DNA of 64,000 nucleotides, taken from JAAFIP01 sp031367325 (GTDB taxonomy: Bacteria; Pseudomonadota; Gammaproteobacteria; Burkholderiales; Burkholderiaceae_C). A program made the position numbers and the translations under genes. A model generated the notes under the pieces. It saw nothing but the letters and a program-made list of their open reading frames with translations, was not told the origin of the DNA and made no database searches. Position 1 is the first letter of the stretch. Every line of letters begins with the position of its first letter. The stretch is from contig JANLPQ010000033.1 in the NCBI GenBank assembly GCA_031367325.1, positions 27,390 through 91,389 of the forward strand, given 5' to 3'. This document shows positions 17,204 to 25,564 of the stretch, piece by piece.

Positions 17204-17907
17204 AATCTCAAATCGACCATCTAGTCATCGTGGCTAACAACCTGGACCAAGGCATCGCATGGTGCGAAGCTACGCTAGGCATTACACCTGGCTTGGGTGG
17301 CGAACACAAACTGTTTGGTACGCACAACCGTCTATTCAAAATTGCTACGCCCGCTAATCCGTTGGCATACTGCGAAATTATTGCTATTAATTCAGAAGCT
17401 GCTCGAGCAGTATCTACGACGAAAAAGCGCTGGTTTGACATGGATAATGAGGCGCTGCAAGCCGCTGTAGCCCTAGCGCCGCGCTTAGTGCACTTTGTGG
17501 CCAACACCCCTGATGTGCAAGCTGCACGCGCAGCACTCAGCAACCTGGGCATTGACCGTGGCCCTGCGCTAGAGGCCAGTCGCCATTCACGTAAAGGGCT
17601 TTTGCAATGGCAAATTACCGTGCGCGATGATGGCCAGCGTTTGTTCAGCGGCATGCTGCCCACCATCATTCAGTGGGGCAAAGCAGGTGACAAAGAACCG
17701 CTGCGCCTGCACCCGCGCAACAGTCTGCCGCGTTCGGGCGTTACCTTGCAAAGTATCACTTCTACCCATCCCGAAGCATCTGCGCTGTTAGCGGCTTATG
17801 CTGCGATAGGGCTAGAGGGGGTGGCTGTCCAAGCAGGCCATGCTAATCTTGCCGCCACGCTACAAACCCCTAAAGGCGTGGTGCAACTACACAGCCAAGG
17901 AGCTTAA
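17200..17907 (+). CDS. glyoxalase-like (VOC) protein
   Basis: This is a 235-residue protein of the vicinal-oxygen-chelate superfamily, best matching the Glyoxalase_3-like group by its opening IDHLVIVANNLDQGIAWCEA, then LGGEHKLFGTHNRLFKIATP and a possible metal Glu in YCEIIAI. ATG 17200 overlaps the PhzF-like stop (ATGA). A family A repeat (17384-17433) encodes NSEAARAVSTTKKRW near residues 62-78 without disrupting the frame. The reaction is unknown; its place in the operon suggests a role linked to the PhzF-like enzyme. Confidence 0.85.
   Translation: MKSQIDHLVIVANNLDQGIAWCEATLGITPGLGGEHKLFGTHNRLFKIATPANPLAYCEIIAINSEAARAVSTTKKRWFDMDNEALQAAVALAPRLVHFVANTPDVQAARAALSNLGIDRGPALEASRHSRKGLLQWQITVRDDGQRLFSGMLPTIIQWGKAGDKEPLRLHPRNSLPRSGVTLQSITSTHPEASALLAAYAAIGLEGVAVQAGHANLAATLQTPKGVVQLHSQGA
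17384..17433 (+). repeat. family A repeat inside the VOC gene
   Basis: CTATTAATTCAGAAGCTGCT followed by CGAGCAGTATCTACGACG is a diverged forward copy of the repeat. It is translated in frame. Confidence 0.65.
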
Positions 17908-17908
17908 A

Positions 17909-18541
17909 TTGTTGCAGCTTCACGAACTTTTTTTGTTTGCACTGGCCACCATCGTTATGGTGTTCACGCCTGGCCCCAACATGATCTACTGCGTATCGCG
18001 CACCTTGTGCCAAGGCCGTGCTGCAGGCATGGTGTCATTGGCTGGTGTGCAAATGGGATTGGTAGTGCATATCTGCGCAGCAGGCGCGGGGCTGACTGCG
18101 CTGTTGCTGGCCGTGCCGTTGGCTTTTAATGCGATCAAGCTGGCAGGCGCAGCGTATTTGCTGTGGCTAGCGTGGCAGGTAGTCAAGCCCGGTGGGCGTT
18201 CGATGTTTGAGGCGCGCGCACTGCCTAACGATTCTGCCGCTACGCTGTTCCGCATGGGGCTGGTGACTAATTTGCTCAACCCTAAAGTGGCGATGTTTTA
18301 CTTGTCTATTTTTCCGCAGTTTATTCAGCCTGATCGCGGTAGCATTTGGCTGCAAACTTTGCAGTTAGGCGTGGTGCAAATTTGCATTAGTGCCAGTGGT
18401 AACACGCTAGTGATTTTTAGTGCAGCCCGCATTACCCAATTCTTTAAGCGCAGCCCGGGGTGGGTGGCTGTGCAGCGTTACGTCATGGGCAGTGTATTGG
18501 CTGGTCTAGCCTTACGTATTGCCACGACAGAAAGAAAATAA
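17909..18541 (+). CDS. LysE/RhtB-family amino-acid exporter
   Basis: This is a second LysE/RhtB exporter, about 210 residues from a TTG start at 17909 (a second TTG follows at 17912). An AAGGAG ribosome-binding site lies just upstream across the end of the VOC gene, which supports this non-ATG start over a longer frame with no site. The conserved FTPGPNMIYCVSRTLCQGR and LLNPKVAMFYLSIFPQF motifs are intact, with about six helices. Its stop overlaps the next gene's ATG (TAATG). Confidence 0.9.
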   Translation: MLQLHELFLFALATIVMVFTPGPNMIYCVSRTLCQGRAAGMVSLAGVQMGLVVHICAAGAGLTALLLAVPLAFNAIKLAGAAYLLWLAWQVVKPGGRSMFEARALPNDSAATLFRMGLVTNLLNPKVAMFYLSIFPQFIQPDRGSIWLQTLQLGVVQICISASGNTLVIFSAARITQFFKRSPGWVAVQRYVMGSVLAGLALRIATTERK

Positions 18542-19494
18542 TGTTCACACTCGACCAAATAGAAGCCGCTGCACAGGTGGTGTACCAAGATTTTCAAGCC
18601 ACACCGCAATATCGCTGGGGCCTACTCAGTGAGCGCTTAGGCACTGACTGTTGGGTTAAACATGAAAATCACACCCCTGTAGGGGCCTTCAAAATACGCG
18701 GAGGGTTGACGTACTTTGATCAGTTGAAAAAATCTAACGCACTGCCCAAAGAAGTGATCAGCGCCACGCGCGGTAACCACGGCCAAAGCATCGGCTGGGC
18801 TGCACGTAGGCACGGAATGCCTTGCACCATTGTCGTCCCCTTGGGTAACAGCACTGAGAAAAACGCTGCTATGCGCGCACTAGGTGTCACTTTAATCGAG
18901 CATGGCAGTGAGTTTCAAGAAGCGCGTGAATTTGCCATTAACTTGGCCAAAGAGCGCGGCGCACACATGGTGCCCAGTTTTCACCTTGACTTGGTGCTGG
19001 GTGTTAGCACCTATTGGTTAGAGTTTTTTAAAGCCGTGCCGCAGATGGATGTAGCCTATGTGCCAATTGGCATGGGTTCAGGGGCAGCCAGTGCCATTGC
19101 TGCCAAGCTGGCGCTGGGCAGTAAAGTCAAAATCGTGGGCGTGGTCAGCAGCCATGCCACCAGCTATGCAGAATCTATCGCCGCCAAGCGCGTGATTGCA
19201 TCGCCCGTTAGCACAGTGCTGGCTGACGGTATGGCCTGCCGCATAGCCGACCAGACCGCACTGGATGTGCTGATCCCCCATATCGACCATATCGCTCTAG
19301 TGACTGACGATGAAGTAGCTGCCTCTATGCGTGCCCTGTATGCTGATACGCATAACGTGGCTGAGGGTGCAGGTGCTGCATCGTTTGCTGCCGCGATGCA
19401 AGAGCGTGCACAACTTAAAGGTCAAGTGGTTGGTACCACGCTGTGTGGCGGCAATGTGGATGCAGCGGTGTTTGCCAAAGTATTGGCCGGTTAA
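18541..19494 (+). CDS. threonine/serine dehydratase-like PLP enzyme
   Basis: This fold-type II PLP enzyme has 317 residues. The Schiff-base lysine lies in GAFKIRGGLTYF, with the substrate loop in SATRGNHGQSIGWAARRHG and a phosphate-binding glycine loop in PIGMGSGAASAIAA. It resembles the catalytic domain of threonine/serine dehydratases without the C-terminal ACT regulatory domain, so it is a catabolic-type enzyme; a related racemase or hydroxyaspartate dehydratase activity is possible. It is the last gene of the run that begins at 11908. It begins on the last base of the LysE stop codon. Confidence 0.9.
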   Translation: MFTLDQIEAAAQVVYQDFQATPQYRWGLLSERLGTDCWVKHENHTPVGAFKIRGGLTYFDQLKKSNALPKEVISATRGNHGQSIGWAARRHGMPCTIVVPLGNSTEKNAAMRALGVTLIEHGSEFQEAREFAINLAKERGAHMVPSFHLDLVLGVSTYWLEFFKAVPQMDVAYVPIGMGSGAASAIAAKLALGSKVKIVGVVSSHATSYAESIAAKRVIASPVSTVLADGMACRIADQTALDVLIPHIDHIALVTDDEVAASMRALYADTHNVAEGAGAASFAAAMQERAQLKGQVVGTTLCGGNVDAAVFAKVLAG

Positions 19495-19499
19495 ATGGT

Positions 19500-20411
19500 T
19501 CAGGGTGGGGTAATCTTGCGTACTGATAGGTGCGCGAAATCAACGCTGCGGTAGCCGTCCACCCGCAAGGTGGTTTGCAGCGCCCCCCAGTCCACTAGCT
19601 TGCTGTAGCGGCCTGTACTTTTGCCTTCTACGTCTGTGTATTCGCTAAGCAAGCGCCATTGGTTGCTAGGCTTACCTGCTTTATCAAAAGACGCAGTGTC
19701 AATATGCAGTTGGTTGATGACCTGGGCCGGGTTCTTAGGGTCGGCCCAACTTAAAAGCTTCAGACCCACCCACACGTTGTCTTGCAGTGCAGCGTCAAAT
19801 GCGGGCTTAAGATTCACGTAGTCGTAATCGGGGTGTGACAGCTCTTTGCCAAAGCGCGTAGTGGTTTTGTTGCCATCCGGTGCAAATGTCATCATCGCGC
19901 ACGAGGCTGCGTCGGGGTCATTAGTGTGGTGTTCGCCGCCTCGAATTTTAAGTGTGGCTTGCGCAATAGCGGGTGTGAGCAAGTCGTGCACACGCAGATA
20001 CACGGTGAACTCTTGGTTGCGTATATCACCCGCGCTGCTGAGATAGCCCTTTTGCGTCTTCCAGTTAAAGTTCTGTTTAGCATCGGCTGCACGCAGATGC
20101 ACGCGGGCGGTATAGCCCTTTTTGCCACTCGCATAAGCCAAAACGACTGATGGCATATTCCAAAATGCTACGCCACCCTCAGTGCCAAGGGTCGCTTTTA
20201 TTTTGTAATCGAACACGATGTTGGCAGACGTGTTGGGGTCTTGCTTGCCCAAGCTCAATACTGTACCGCCCTGCAATGTAGGCAACAGCATACGCACGCC
20301 TTCTATGTCTAGCGCTGCAGGTACTGCAGACTGCGCCCAAGGCACGGCAATGAGCACGCTGCACACCGCAACGCGGCATGTGTGCACTATGGCAGTCATC
20401 ACTTTAATCAT
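19500..20411 (-). CDS. exported protein of unknown function
   Basis: This is a 303-residue protein with an N-terminal signal peptide (MTAIVHTCRVAVCSVLIAVP, cleavage near AQSA). The mature part looks beta-rich and contains the distinctive segment IRGGEHHTNDPDAASCAMMT and repeated aromatic-rich strands, reminiscent of concanavalin-like or jelly-roll sugar-binding folds. I do not recognise the family. It lies convergent with the dehydratase-like gene (stops 5 bp apart). It could be a periplasmic carbohydrate-binding protein or enzyme, but there is no direct evidence for this. Confidence 0.75.
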   Translation of the reverse strand: MIKVMTAIVHTCRVAVCSVLIAVPWAQSAVPAALDIEGVRMLLPTLQGGTVLSLGKQDPNTSANIVFDYKIKATLGTEGGVAFWNMPSVVLAYASGKKGYTARVHLRAADAKQNFNWKTQKGYLSSAGDIRNQEFTVYLRVHDLLTPAIAQATLKIRGGEHHTNDPDAASCAMMTFAPDGNKTTTRFGKELSHPDYDYVNLKPAFDAALQDNVWVGLKLLSWADPKNPAQVINQLHIDTASFDKAGKPSNQWRLLSEYTDVEGKSTGRYSKLVDWGALQTTLRVDGYRSVDFAHLSVRKITPP

Positions 20412-20715
20412 GGCTCCACCCCGTCATCTGTACTAATTTCTCTAAGGCAACTGCGCGGGGCGTGAGGTGAAGTGGATGTAGCCATGGCTAATTCTAAAGA
20501 GTTGGGCTAGGTAAGCGACGTGGTGGTGCGTTGTCAGGCTTACAGTCGTGTAGTAACAGTCAAGTAGCTTAATGCAGAATACTATAAATTAAATAGCTGC
20601 TTGAGCAGGATTTGCTTGGGTTACAGCACTATTTAACGATAAAAAATACCCTTTACAACATGTATAAATCTCCTGCGTGACAGCCTAGTGAGCAAACGCC
20701 CAGCACAATGCAGGC
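20412..20715. other. intergenic gap with one repeat
   Basis: This 304-bp gap separates two divergent genes and must contain both of their promoters. The only element I can name is the family A repeat at 20581-20629. No convincing promoter boxes or hairpins were seen. Confidence 0.6.
20581..20629 (+). repeat. family A repeat
   Basis: Forward copy with ACTATAAATTAAATAGCTGC, TTGAGCAGGATTTGCTTGGG and a TTACAGCACT end. It is intergenic. Confidence 0.85.
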
Positions 20716-21390
20716 ATGGGAACACTCTACCTAGTACGCCACGGCCAAGCCAGCTTTGGTGCAACTGACTATGACAATTTAAGCGATCTCGGCCACCAGC
20801 AGGCTATGCGCTTGGGTGAATACTTCAAAGGCAAAGGCTTGCAGTTTGACGGCGTGCTGATGGGCAGCCTGCGCCGCCATACGCAGACGTACGCAGGCAT
20901 CTGCCAAGGCGCAGGCATTGATATACAAGCCTTGATTTGGCCGGGCTTGAACGAATACGATAGTGATGCTGTTATCAAAACCGTGCACTCTGAACCTCTC
21001 AGCACAGAGCGCACCCCCGAGAATTACCGTTACCACTTTCGCTTGCTTAAAACCGGTTTAGCCGCGTGGATGAACGGCAGCGCGCAACCCATAGGCATGC
21101 CTAGCTACCCGCAGTTTGTCCACGGCGTGACCAGTGCGCTAGACCACGTGCGTGTGCATTTCGCAGCCAATGAAAAGGCCAACATCCTCATTGTTAGCAG
21201 CGGTGGCCCCATCAGCACCGCCGTAGGCCACGTACTAGGGACATCACCCGAAACCACTATCGAGCTCAACTTGCGCATCCGCAACAGCAGTGTCACCGAA
21301 TTTGCCTTTACGCCTAAGCGGCACATGCTGGTAACGTACAACACGCTACCGCACCTAGAGGCCTTGCCCGACTGGATTACCTACGCATAA
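20716..21390 (+). CDS. histidine phosphatase family protein (phosphoglycerate-mutase-like)
   Basis: This is a 224-residue member of the histidine phosphatase superfamily. The catalytic RHG motif is at the N-terminus (LYLVRHGQASFG, His about residue 9). The second conserved region is HVRVHFAANEKANILIVSSG, where the usual catalytic His-Gly appears replaced by Ser-Gly-Gly; SGG here is a common divergent form. It probably dephosphorylates a small metabolite and is unlikely to be glycolytic mutase. It is convergent with gabT, with 6 bp between stops. Confidence 0.88.
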   Translation: MGTLYLVRHGQASFGATDYDNLSDLGHQQAMRLGEYFKGKGLQFDGVLMGSLRRHTQTYAGICQGAGIDIQALIWPGLNEYDSDAVIKTVHSEPLSTERTPENYRYHFRLLKTGLAAWMNGSAQPIGMPSYPQFVHGVTSALDHVRVHFAANEKANILIVSSGGPISTAVGHVLGTSPETTIELNLRIRNSSVTEFAFTPKRHMLVTYNTLPHLEALPDWITYA

Positions 21391-21396
21391 ACCCGC

Positions 21397-22689
21397 TTAG
21401 GCGTGCGCTGCTACTTGCGCCAAGATTGCGGCCTCTAGGATACCCAAGGCTTCATCAAAGATAGTCTGCTCAATGGTCAGTGGGAACAAAAAGCGGATTA
21501 CATTGCCGTCTACACCGCAGGTGAGCAAAATCAAACCCTTGGCCAACGCAGCAGCTTGCACCCGCTTAGTCATGTCCGCATCGGGGCTGCCATCGGTTTT
21601 GCGAAACTCACAAGCCACCATGGCACCCAAGCCGCGCACATCAAAGATTTGGGGCACATGGCTGCGTAGTGCGTTCAGGCGCTTTTGCAATTGCGCACCC
21701 AACACAGCACCGCGTGCGGGCAATTGCTCATCTTTCATGATGTCGATCACGGCGTGGGCTGCGGCCACGGCCATAGGGTTGCCTGCGTAGGTGCCGCCCA
21801 GCCCGCCGGGTGATGGGGCATCCATAATTTCTGCGCGCCCTGTTACGGCTGACAGTGTCATACCAGCGGCCAACGATTTGGCTATCACTGTCAGGTCGGC
21901 CAGTACGCCGTCTTGTACAAAATGGTCCATGGCAAACAGGCTGCCAGTGCGGCCAAAGCCGGTTTGCACTTCGTCAGCAATCAGCAAAATACCGTGGGTG
22001 TCGCACAATTGACGTAGCCACTTGACGGCTTCACGCTGAATCACATTAAACCCGCCTTCACCCTGTACCGGTTCAAAAATAATAGCGGCTACACGCGCTG
22101 GCTCAATGTCGGATTTGAAGATGTGGTGAATGGCCTTTTTAACTTCTTCCAAATTAGCGCAATGGCACGGGAAAGGCGCATGAAAAATCTCTGGTGGGAA
22201 CGGTCCAAAATCAGCTTTGTAAGGCTGTACCTTGCCCGTCATGGCCACCGCAAACATACTGCGGCCATGGAACGCGCCAGAGAACGCAATCACACCACTG
22301 CGTTTGGTAGCAGCGCGGGCTATTTTGATGGCGTTCTCTACTGCCTCGGCCCCAGTAGAAAAAAAGGCCGTTTTCTTGGCATGGGTGCCAGGCGTTAGCG
22401 CGTTGAGTTTTTCTGCCAGTGCAATATAGCTTTCATACGGGACCACTTGGTAGCACGTATGCGTAAAGCGCTCTAGCTGGGCTTGCATAGCCTGCACTAC
22501 CTTAGGGTGGCGGTGGCCCGTGTTCATCACTGCAATGCCGCCTGCAAAGTCTATAAAGCGGCGGCCCTCAATGTCCCACAGTTCGCTGTTTAGGGCTCTG
22601 TCGACAAAAAAACTGCCCATTACACCCACGCCGCGTGGTGTGGCGGCGGCCTTGCGGGCCATTAATTGCTCGTTCAGTGAATGCTTCAT
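21397..22689 (-). CDS. gabT: 4-aminobutyrate aminotransferase
   Basis: This is a class III PLP aminotransferase, 430 residues, converting 4-aminobutyrate and 2-oxoglutarate to succinate semialdehyde and glutamate. Diagnostic stretches are DFAGGIAVMNTGHRHPKVVQ, AFHGRSMFAVAMTGKVQPYK, IADEVQTGFGRTG, and the PLP lysine in VIAKSLAAGMTLSAVTG. A GAGC-type ribosome-binding site precedes the ATG. Immediately upstream is the remnant C-terminus of an aldehyde dehydrogenase whose stop codon lies 10 bp before this start, suggesting that a former dehydrogenase-gabT operon was truncated. Its present promoter is unclear. Confidence 0.93.
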   Translation of the reverse strand: MKHSLNEQLMARKAAATPRGVGVMGSFFVDRALNSELWDIEGRRFIDFAGGIAVMNTGHRHPKVVQAMQAQLERFTHTCYQVVPYESYIALAEKLNALTPGTHAKKTAFFSTGAEAVENAIKIARAATKRSGVIAFSGAFHGRSMFAVAMTGKVQPYKADFGPFPPEIFHAPFPCHCANLEEVKKAIHHIFKSDIEPARVAAIIFEPVQGEGGFNVIQREAVKWLRQLCDTHGILLIADEVQTGFGRTGSLFAMDHFVQDGVLADLTVIAKSLAAGMTLSAVTGRAEIMDAPSPGGLGGTYAGNPMAVAAAHAVIDIMKDEQLPARGAVLGAQLQKRLNALRSHVPQIFDVRGLGAMVACEFRKTDGSPDADMTKRVQAAALAKGLILLTCGVDGNVIRFLFPLTIEQTIFDEALGILEAAILAQVAAHA

Positions 22690-22698
22690 TGTTTGCTC

Positions 22699-22833
22699 CT
22701 AAAATTTAGTCATAATGTGGCGCGCTACGGTGTAGTCTTCCAGCGCGTGCATCGACATGTCTTTACCGTACCCGCTGGATTTGAGACCGCCGTGCGGCAT
22801 TGCGTTAATTGCAATGAATGTGCAATCCTCTCA
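22699..22833 (-). pseudogene. 3' remnant of an aldehyde dehydrogenase gene
   Basis: Read on the minus strand, 22800-22699 encodes MPHGGLKSSGYGKDMSMHAL followed by EDYTVARHIMTKF and a stop. This is the typical extreme C-terminus of a gamma-aminobutyraldehyde or succinate-semialdehyde type dehydrogenase. Upstream the frame loses similarity after a few codons and meets TGA at 22831-22833. More than 90% of the gene, including the catalytic Cys and Glu, is absent. The remnant directly precedes gabT, the natural partner of such an enzyme. Confidence 0.8.
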
Positions 22834-22955
22834 ATCACTATACTGCAATTGGTTTAATTAAGCACACGCTGCGCCGCACATCTTTAGCCCGCGCTCTGGG
22901 CAACAGACAATATTTTGAGACATTAGATCGGCTAATACCTTGACCGCGCCGTGAG

Positions 22956-23381
22956 TTAGCCCTGCCACACCCCAAGCCCTTTGGCCTGCAAGGCAAGCGC
23001 CAGCTCCACTTCCATCTCCTTAGCCGCCTGATAAGGCATCGGGTTGTGCTTCTCATAGAGCGCAGGCAGCAGGCGTACGCCGTAGTCGGTGACGAACTTG
23101 TTGGCTTGGATACCGGCTTTGTGTTTGTCGAAACGGGTGTCGGGGTCTAGGCCAGTCATGCCTACGTAGACGAATGGTTTGCCCATGTGGTATTCGGGGT
23201 TGCAGCGGCGGAATTTGCCGCTGTTCCATACGCGGTCGTCTAGCTCGATGACGTAGACGTGGTAATGGTGGCTTTTGGGAGTGCGTGGTAGTTTGACAGC
23301 GGCCTTCGTTGCAGCCTTTTTATTTACTTTTTTTGCAGCTGTTGGCGTTTTGTCTACCACTAGAGCAGGCGTTGTACTCAT
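22956..23381 (-). CDS. GIY-YIG-like protein
   Basis: This 141-residue protein has a Lys/Ala-rich N-terminal 35 residues followed by HHYHVYVIELDD and FVYVGMTGLDPDTRFDKHKA, which fit the GIY-YIG superfamily core (YVIEL standing for the first GIY-type strand, YVGMTG for YIG, then Arg and His). The C-terminus ends in GLGVWQG. A nuclease role is possible but several catalytic residues cannot be confirmed by eye. Its ATG overlaps the stop of the histidine kinase gene (ATGA), so it appears to be the third gene of the two-component operon. Confidence 0.75.
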   Translation of the reverse strand: MSTTPALVVDKTPTAAKKVNKKAATKAAVKLPRTPKSHHYHVYVIELDDRVWNSGKFRRCNPEYHMGKPFVYVGMTGLDPDTRFDKHKAGIQANKFVTDYGVRLLPALYEKHNPMPYQAAKEMEVELALALQAKGLGVWQG

Positions 23382-25564
23382 GGCTTGTTACCTGCGTATT
23401 GCAGGCGCAGCTCAAAGCATACGCCGCCGTCTACATTGCGGGCGGTGATGGTGCCGCCCATTTTGGCCATATAGGTTTTGGCGACAAACAGGCCTTGGCC
23501 GCGCTGGCCATGGGCGGCGGAGTCGGCTTGGTCGGACACACCGTATTCAAATATTTTGCCCAACATCTCGGGTTCAATATGCGGGCCTTGGTTGCTGATG
23601 CTGACTATCGCCTCGGGCGCTGTGCCTTCGCTGGTGTTGACGGTCAGCGTGATGGGGATGGGCGTGCCGGGCAGGCGGTAGCGCTGGGCGTTGCGCAAGA
23701 TGTGGGAGACGGCGTCTTCTAGCGAATATTCATCGGCGCGCACCATCACGGCTTGTGCTGTGGACGCGAAGATAACATCGGGGATGCCTGCAGCAGCGCT
23801 GTTGCTGGCAATGTGGCTTAAAAACTCGTTCACGTCCAGCGTCTGCACATTCAGTGCGGTGGACTCAAACGCTTCACTAGGTGACGCGCTGCCATACAGC
23901 ACGCGCACGGCCTGCTGCATGCGGCTGATGTAGCGGTGGGCGGGGTCGTCGGCGTTGCCATGTAGCACCATCAGCGACTGCAGCGGCGACATGATCTCGT
24001 GGCCTACGGCGTGCCAAGTGTCTTTTTCTTGTGCGATGCGAATTTGCTCGCGGCGCACGTCTTCATTCACGCGCTGCAGCAGGTCTTGCAGGCCAACGGC
24101 CAACACGCCCAGCTCGTCGCTGCCGCGCAAGTCGCTGAGATCTACCGTGGCTAAATTGTCACTAGCTACGGTTGATTTAACTCCTTTGGACACCGTTGCA
24201 GCGCGGCGCGTTAGCTCGGTAATGCGTCGGATGATACGCAGCTCGATGGCCAGCCAAGTTACAAAGATGGCTAGCAGCATGCCGCCCACAAACCATGACA
24301 CGCGGGTGGCCACAGCGGTCAGCGCTTTGTTGACCGTGCGAATGTCGCCCGACAGCCTTAGCTCATAGCGGCCTAGCGGGGTGCTGATAACCTCAGTATT
24401 GTTAATCGGCGCGTCGTAGCCGTCTACCTCTAGCCGACGAATGAGGCGACCTATAAGTGGTGACGACTGCTCGGTGGTCTCGGCACCCGACAGAGCAATA
24501 ATGTCTGCGTTAGGGTTGTTATTGGCTGAGGTTACTTTGCGCACACGCAGCTTCTCGCCTGGCAGTAATAAGGGCGTGATTTCAGACCACGAGAAAGGTG
24601 CTGTCGCGCCGCTGGCATTGCTGTCGAATAATGGTGCGGCATCGCCAGGGGGCAGCAACTCTACGCGCACTTTGATTTGGTCTAAATCTGCGGGTGGCCA
24701 CACCACGCCTGCGGGGCCTTTTTGAAACAAGGCTTCACGAAACAGCTCAATGGGCAGGCGCACGCTGACAAACGCGCGCTTGGTGCAGGTGGAGGTGGGA
24801 GCCGTTGATGCAGCTGCTGCGACAGTGGCTGCATCAGGCACCGGCACCGCACCGTCTACACAGCGCCCGTCTTGCCACAGCCAACCGCGAAAGTCGCGTA
24901 TGGGGCGGGTAGCAGGCGTGATGGGCGCATCGCCCGCAAAGCCTACCAAGCGGCCACGCACATTACCCAAGTTGGCGATGTTGGCGCTTTCCTCGGCGGT
25001 TTCAAACGGGGCAATCCATTTAAAGCTTTGGCCACGCATGTCTACCGTGATGCGGGCGCGGTGCGACAAGCTCAGGTCTAGCTCGCCCGGTATATGCGGC
25101 ACCAACACGCCACTGTTAAAGCTGCCTACGGCGTAGATAAATCCGCCTGCAAACGGGTTGTTGCCAATCGCCACACACATGGACGCAGCATCGGGGTATT
25201 GCACCAGGCAGCCCGCCATTTCAACTGCTTGTTGGGCTTTGCTTTTGTCGTCAAAGTCTAGCGATGAGAAAGGCAACACTACGGGGCGCAGTGGCGTGAC
25301 ATTGCTGGTGTAGGCCGTTGGGTTCAGCAGCACCAGTTGGCCGGTGGGGTGGCGTAGTTTGGCAGCTATTTGGGCTTGGTTCTTTTTAAAACCGTCTTGG
25401 TAGTTGCGGTAGCTGCGTTCTTTTTCGTCTTGCAGCACGGCCAAGGCTAGGCCAATCGTTGCCAAAGCCAATAGCAAAAACGCACCACGAAAAAACACCC
25501 GCAGGCGAAACGGCACGCGCGTGGGCAGCAGCCGGTTCACATCTAGGCTGGTGGGTAGCTTCAC
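23378..25564 (-). CDS. membrane sensor histidine kinase
   Basis: This sensor kinase has 728 residues. TM1 is near residues 29-49 (FRGAFLLLALATIGLALAVL), followed by a periplasmic sensor region of about 370 residues, TM2 near 428-448 (GGMLLAIFVTWLAIELRI), a HAMP-like linker, and a dimerisation helix with the phospho-acceptor His in WHAVGHEIMSPLQSLMV. A C-terminal ATPase domain has an N-box in DAVSHILRNAQRY and a glycine-rich QRGQGLFVAKTYM segment; the G1 box is NQGPHI rather than DxGxG. It overlaps the response regulator gene (ATGA) and should be its partner. The large periplasmic region suggests an external signal, still unknown. Confidence 0.92.
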   Translation of the reverse strand: MKLPTSLDVNRLLPTRVPFRLRVFFRGAFLLLALATIGLALAVLQDEKERSYRNYQDGFKKNQAQIAAKLRHPTGQLVLLNPTAYTSNVTPLRPVVLPFSSLDFDDKSKAQQAVEMAGCLVQYPDAASMCVAIGNNPFAGGFIYAVGSFNSGVLVPHIPGELDLSLSHRARITVDMRGQSFKWIAPFETAEESANIANLGNVRGRLVGFAGDAPITPATRPIRDFRGWLWQDGRCVDGAVPVPDAATVAAAASTAPTSTCTKRAFVSVRLPIELFREALFQKGPAGVVWPPADLDQIKVRVELLPPGDAAPLFDSNASGATAPFSWSEITPLLLPGEKLRVRKVTSANNNPNADIIALSGAETTEQSSPLIGRLIRRLEVDGYDAPINNTEVISTPLGRYELRLSGDIRTVNKALTAVATRVSWFVGGMLLAIFVTWLAIELRIIRRITELTRRAATVSKGVKSTVASDNLATVDLSDLRGSDELGVLAVGLQDLLQRVNEDVRREQIRIAQEKDTWHAVGHEIMSPLQSLMVLHGNADDPAHRYISRMQQAVRVLYGSASPSEAFESTALNVQTLDVNEFLSHIASNSAAAGIPDVIFASTAQAVMVRADEYSLEDAVSHILRNAQRYRLPGTPIPITLTVNTSEGTAPEAIVSISNQGPHIEPEMLGKIFEYGVSDQADSAAHGQRGQGLFVAKTYMAKMGGTITARNVDGGVCFELRLQYAGNKP

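Noticed and set aside
24150..24195. A possible degenerate family A repeat in the HAMP region of the histidine kinase
   Set aside because: Only TAGCTA and a short A/T-rich stretch match; this is too little to separate from chance.
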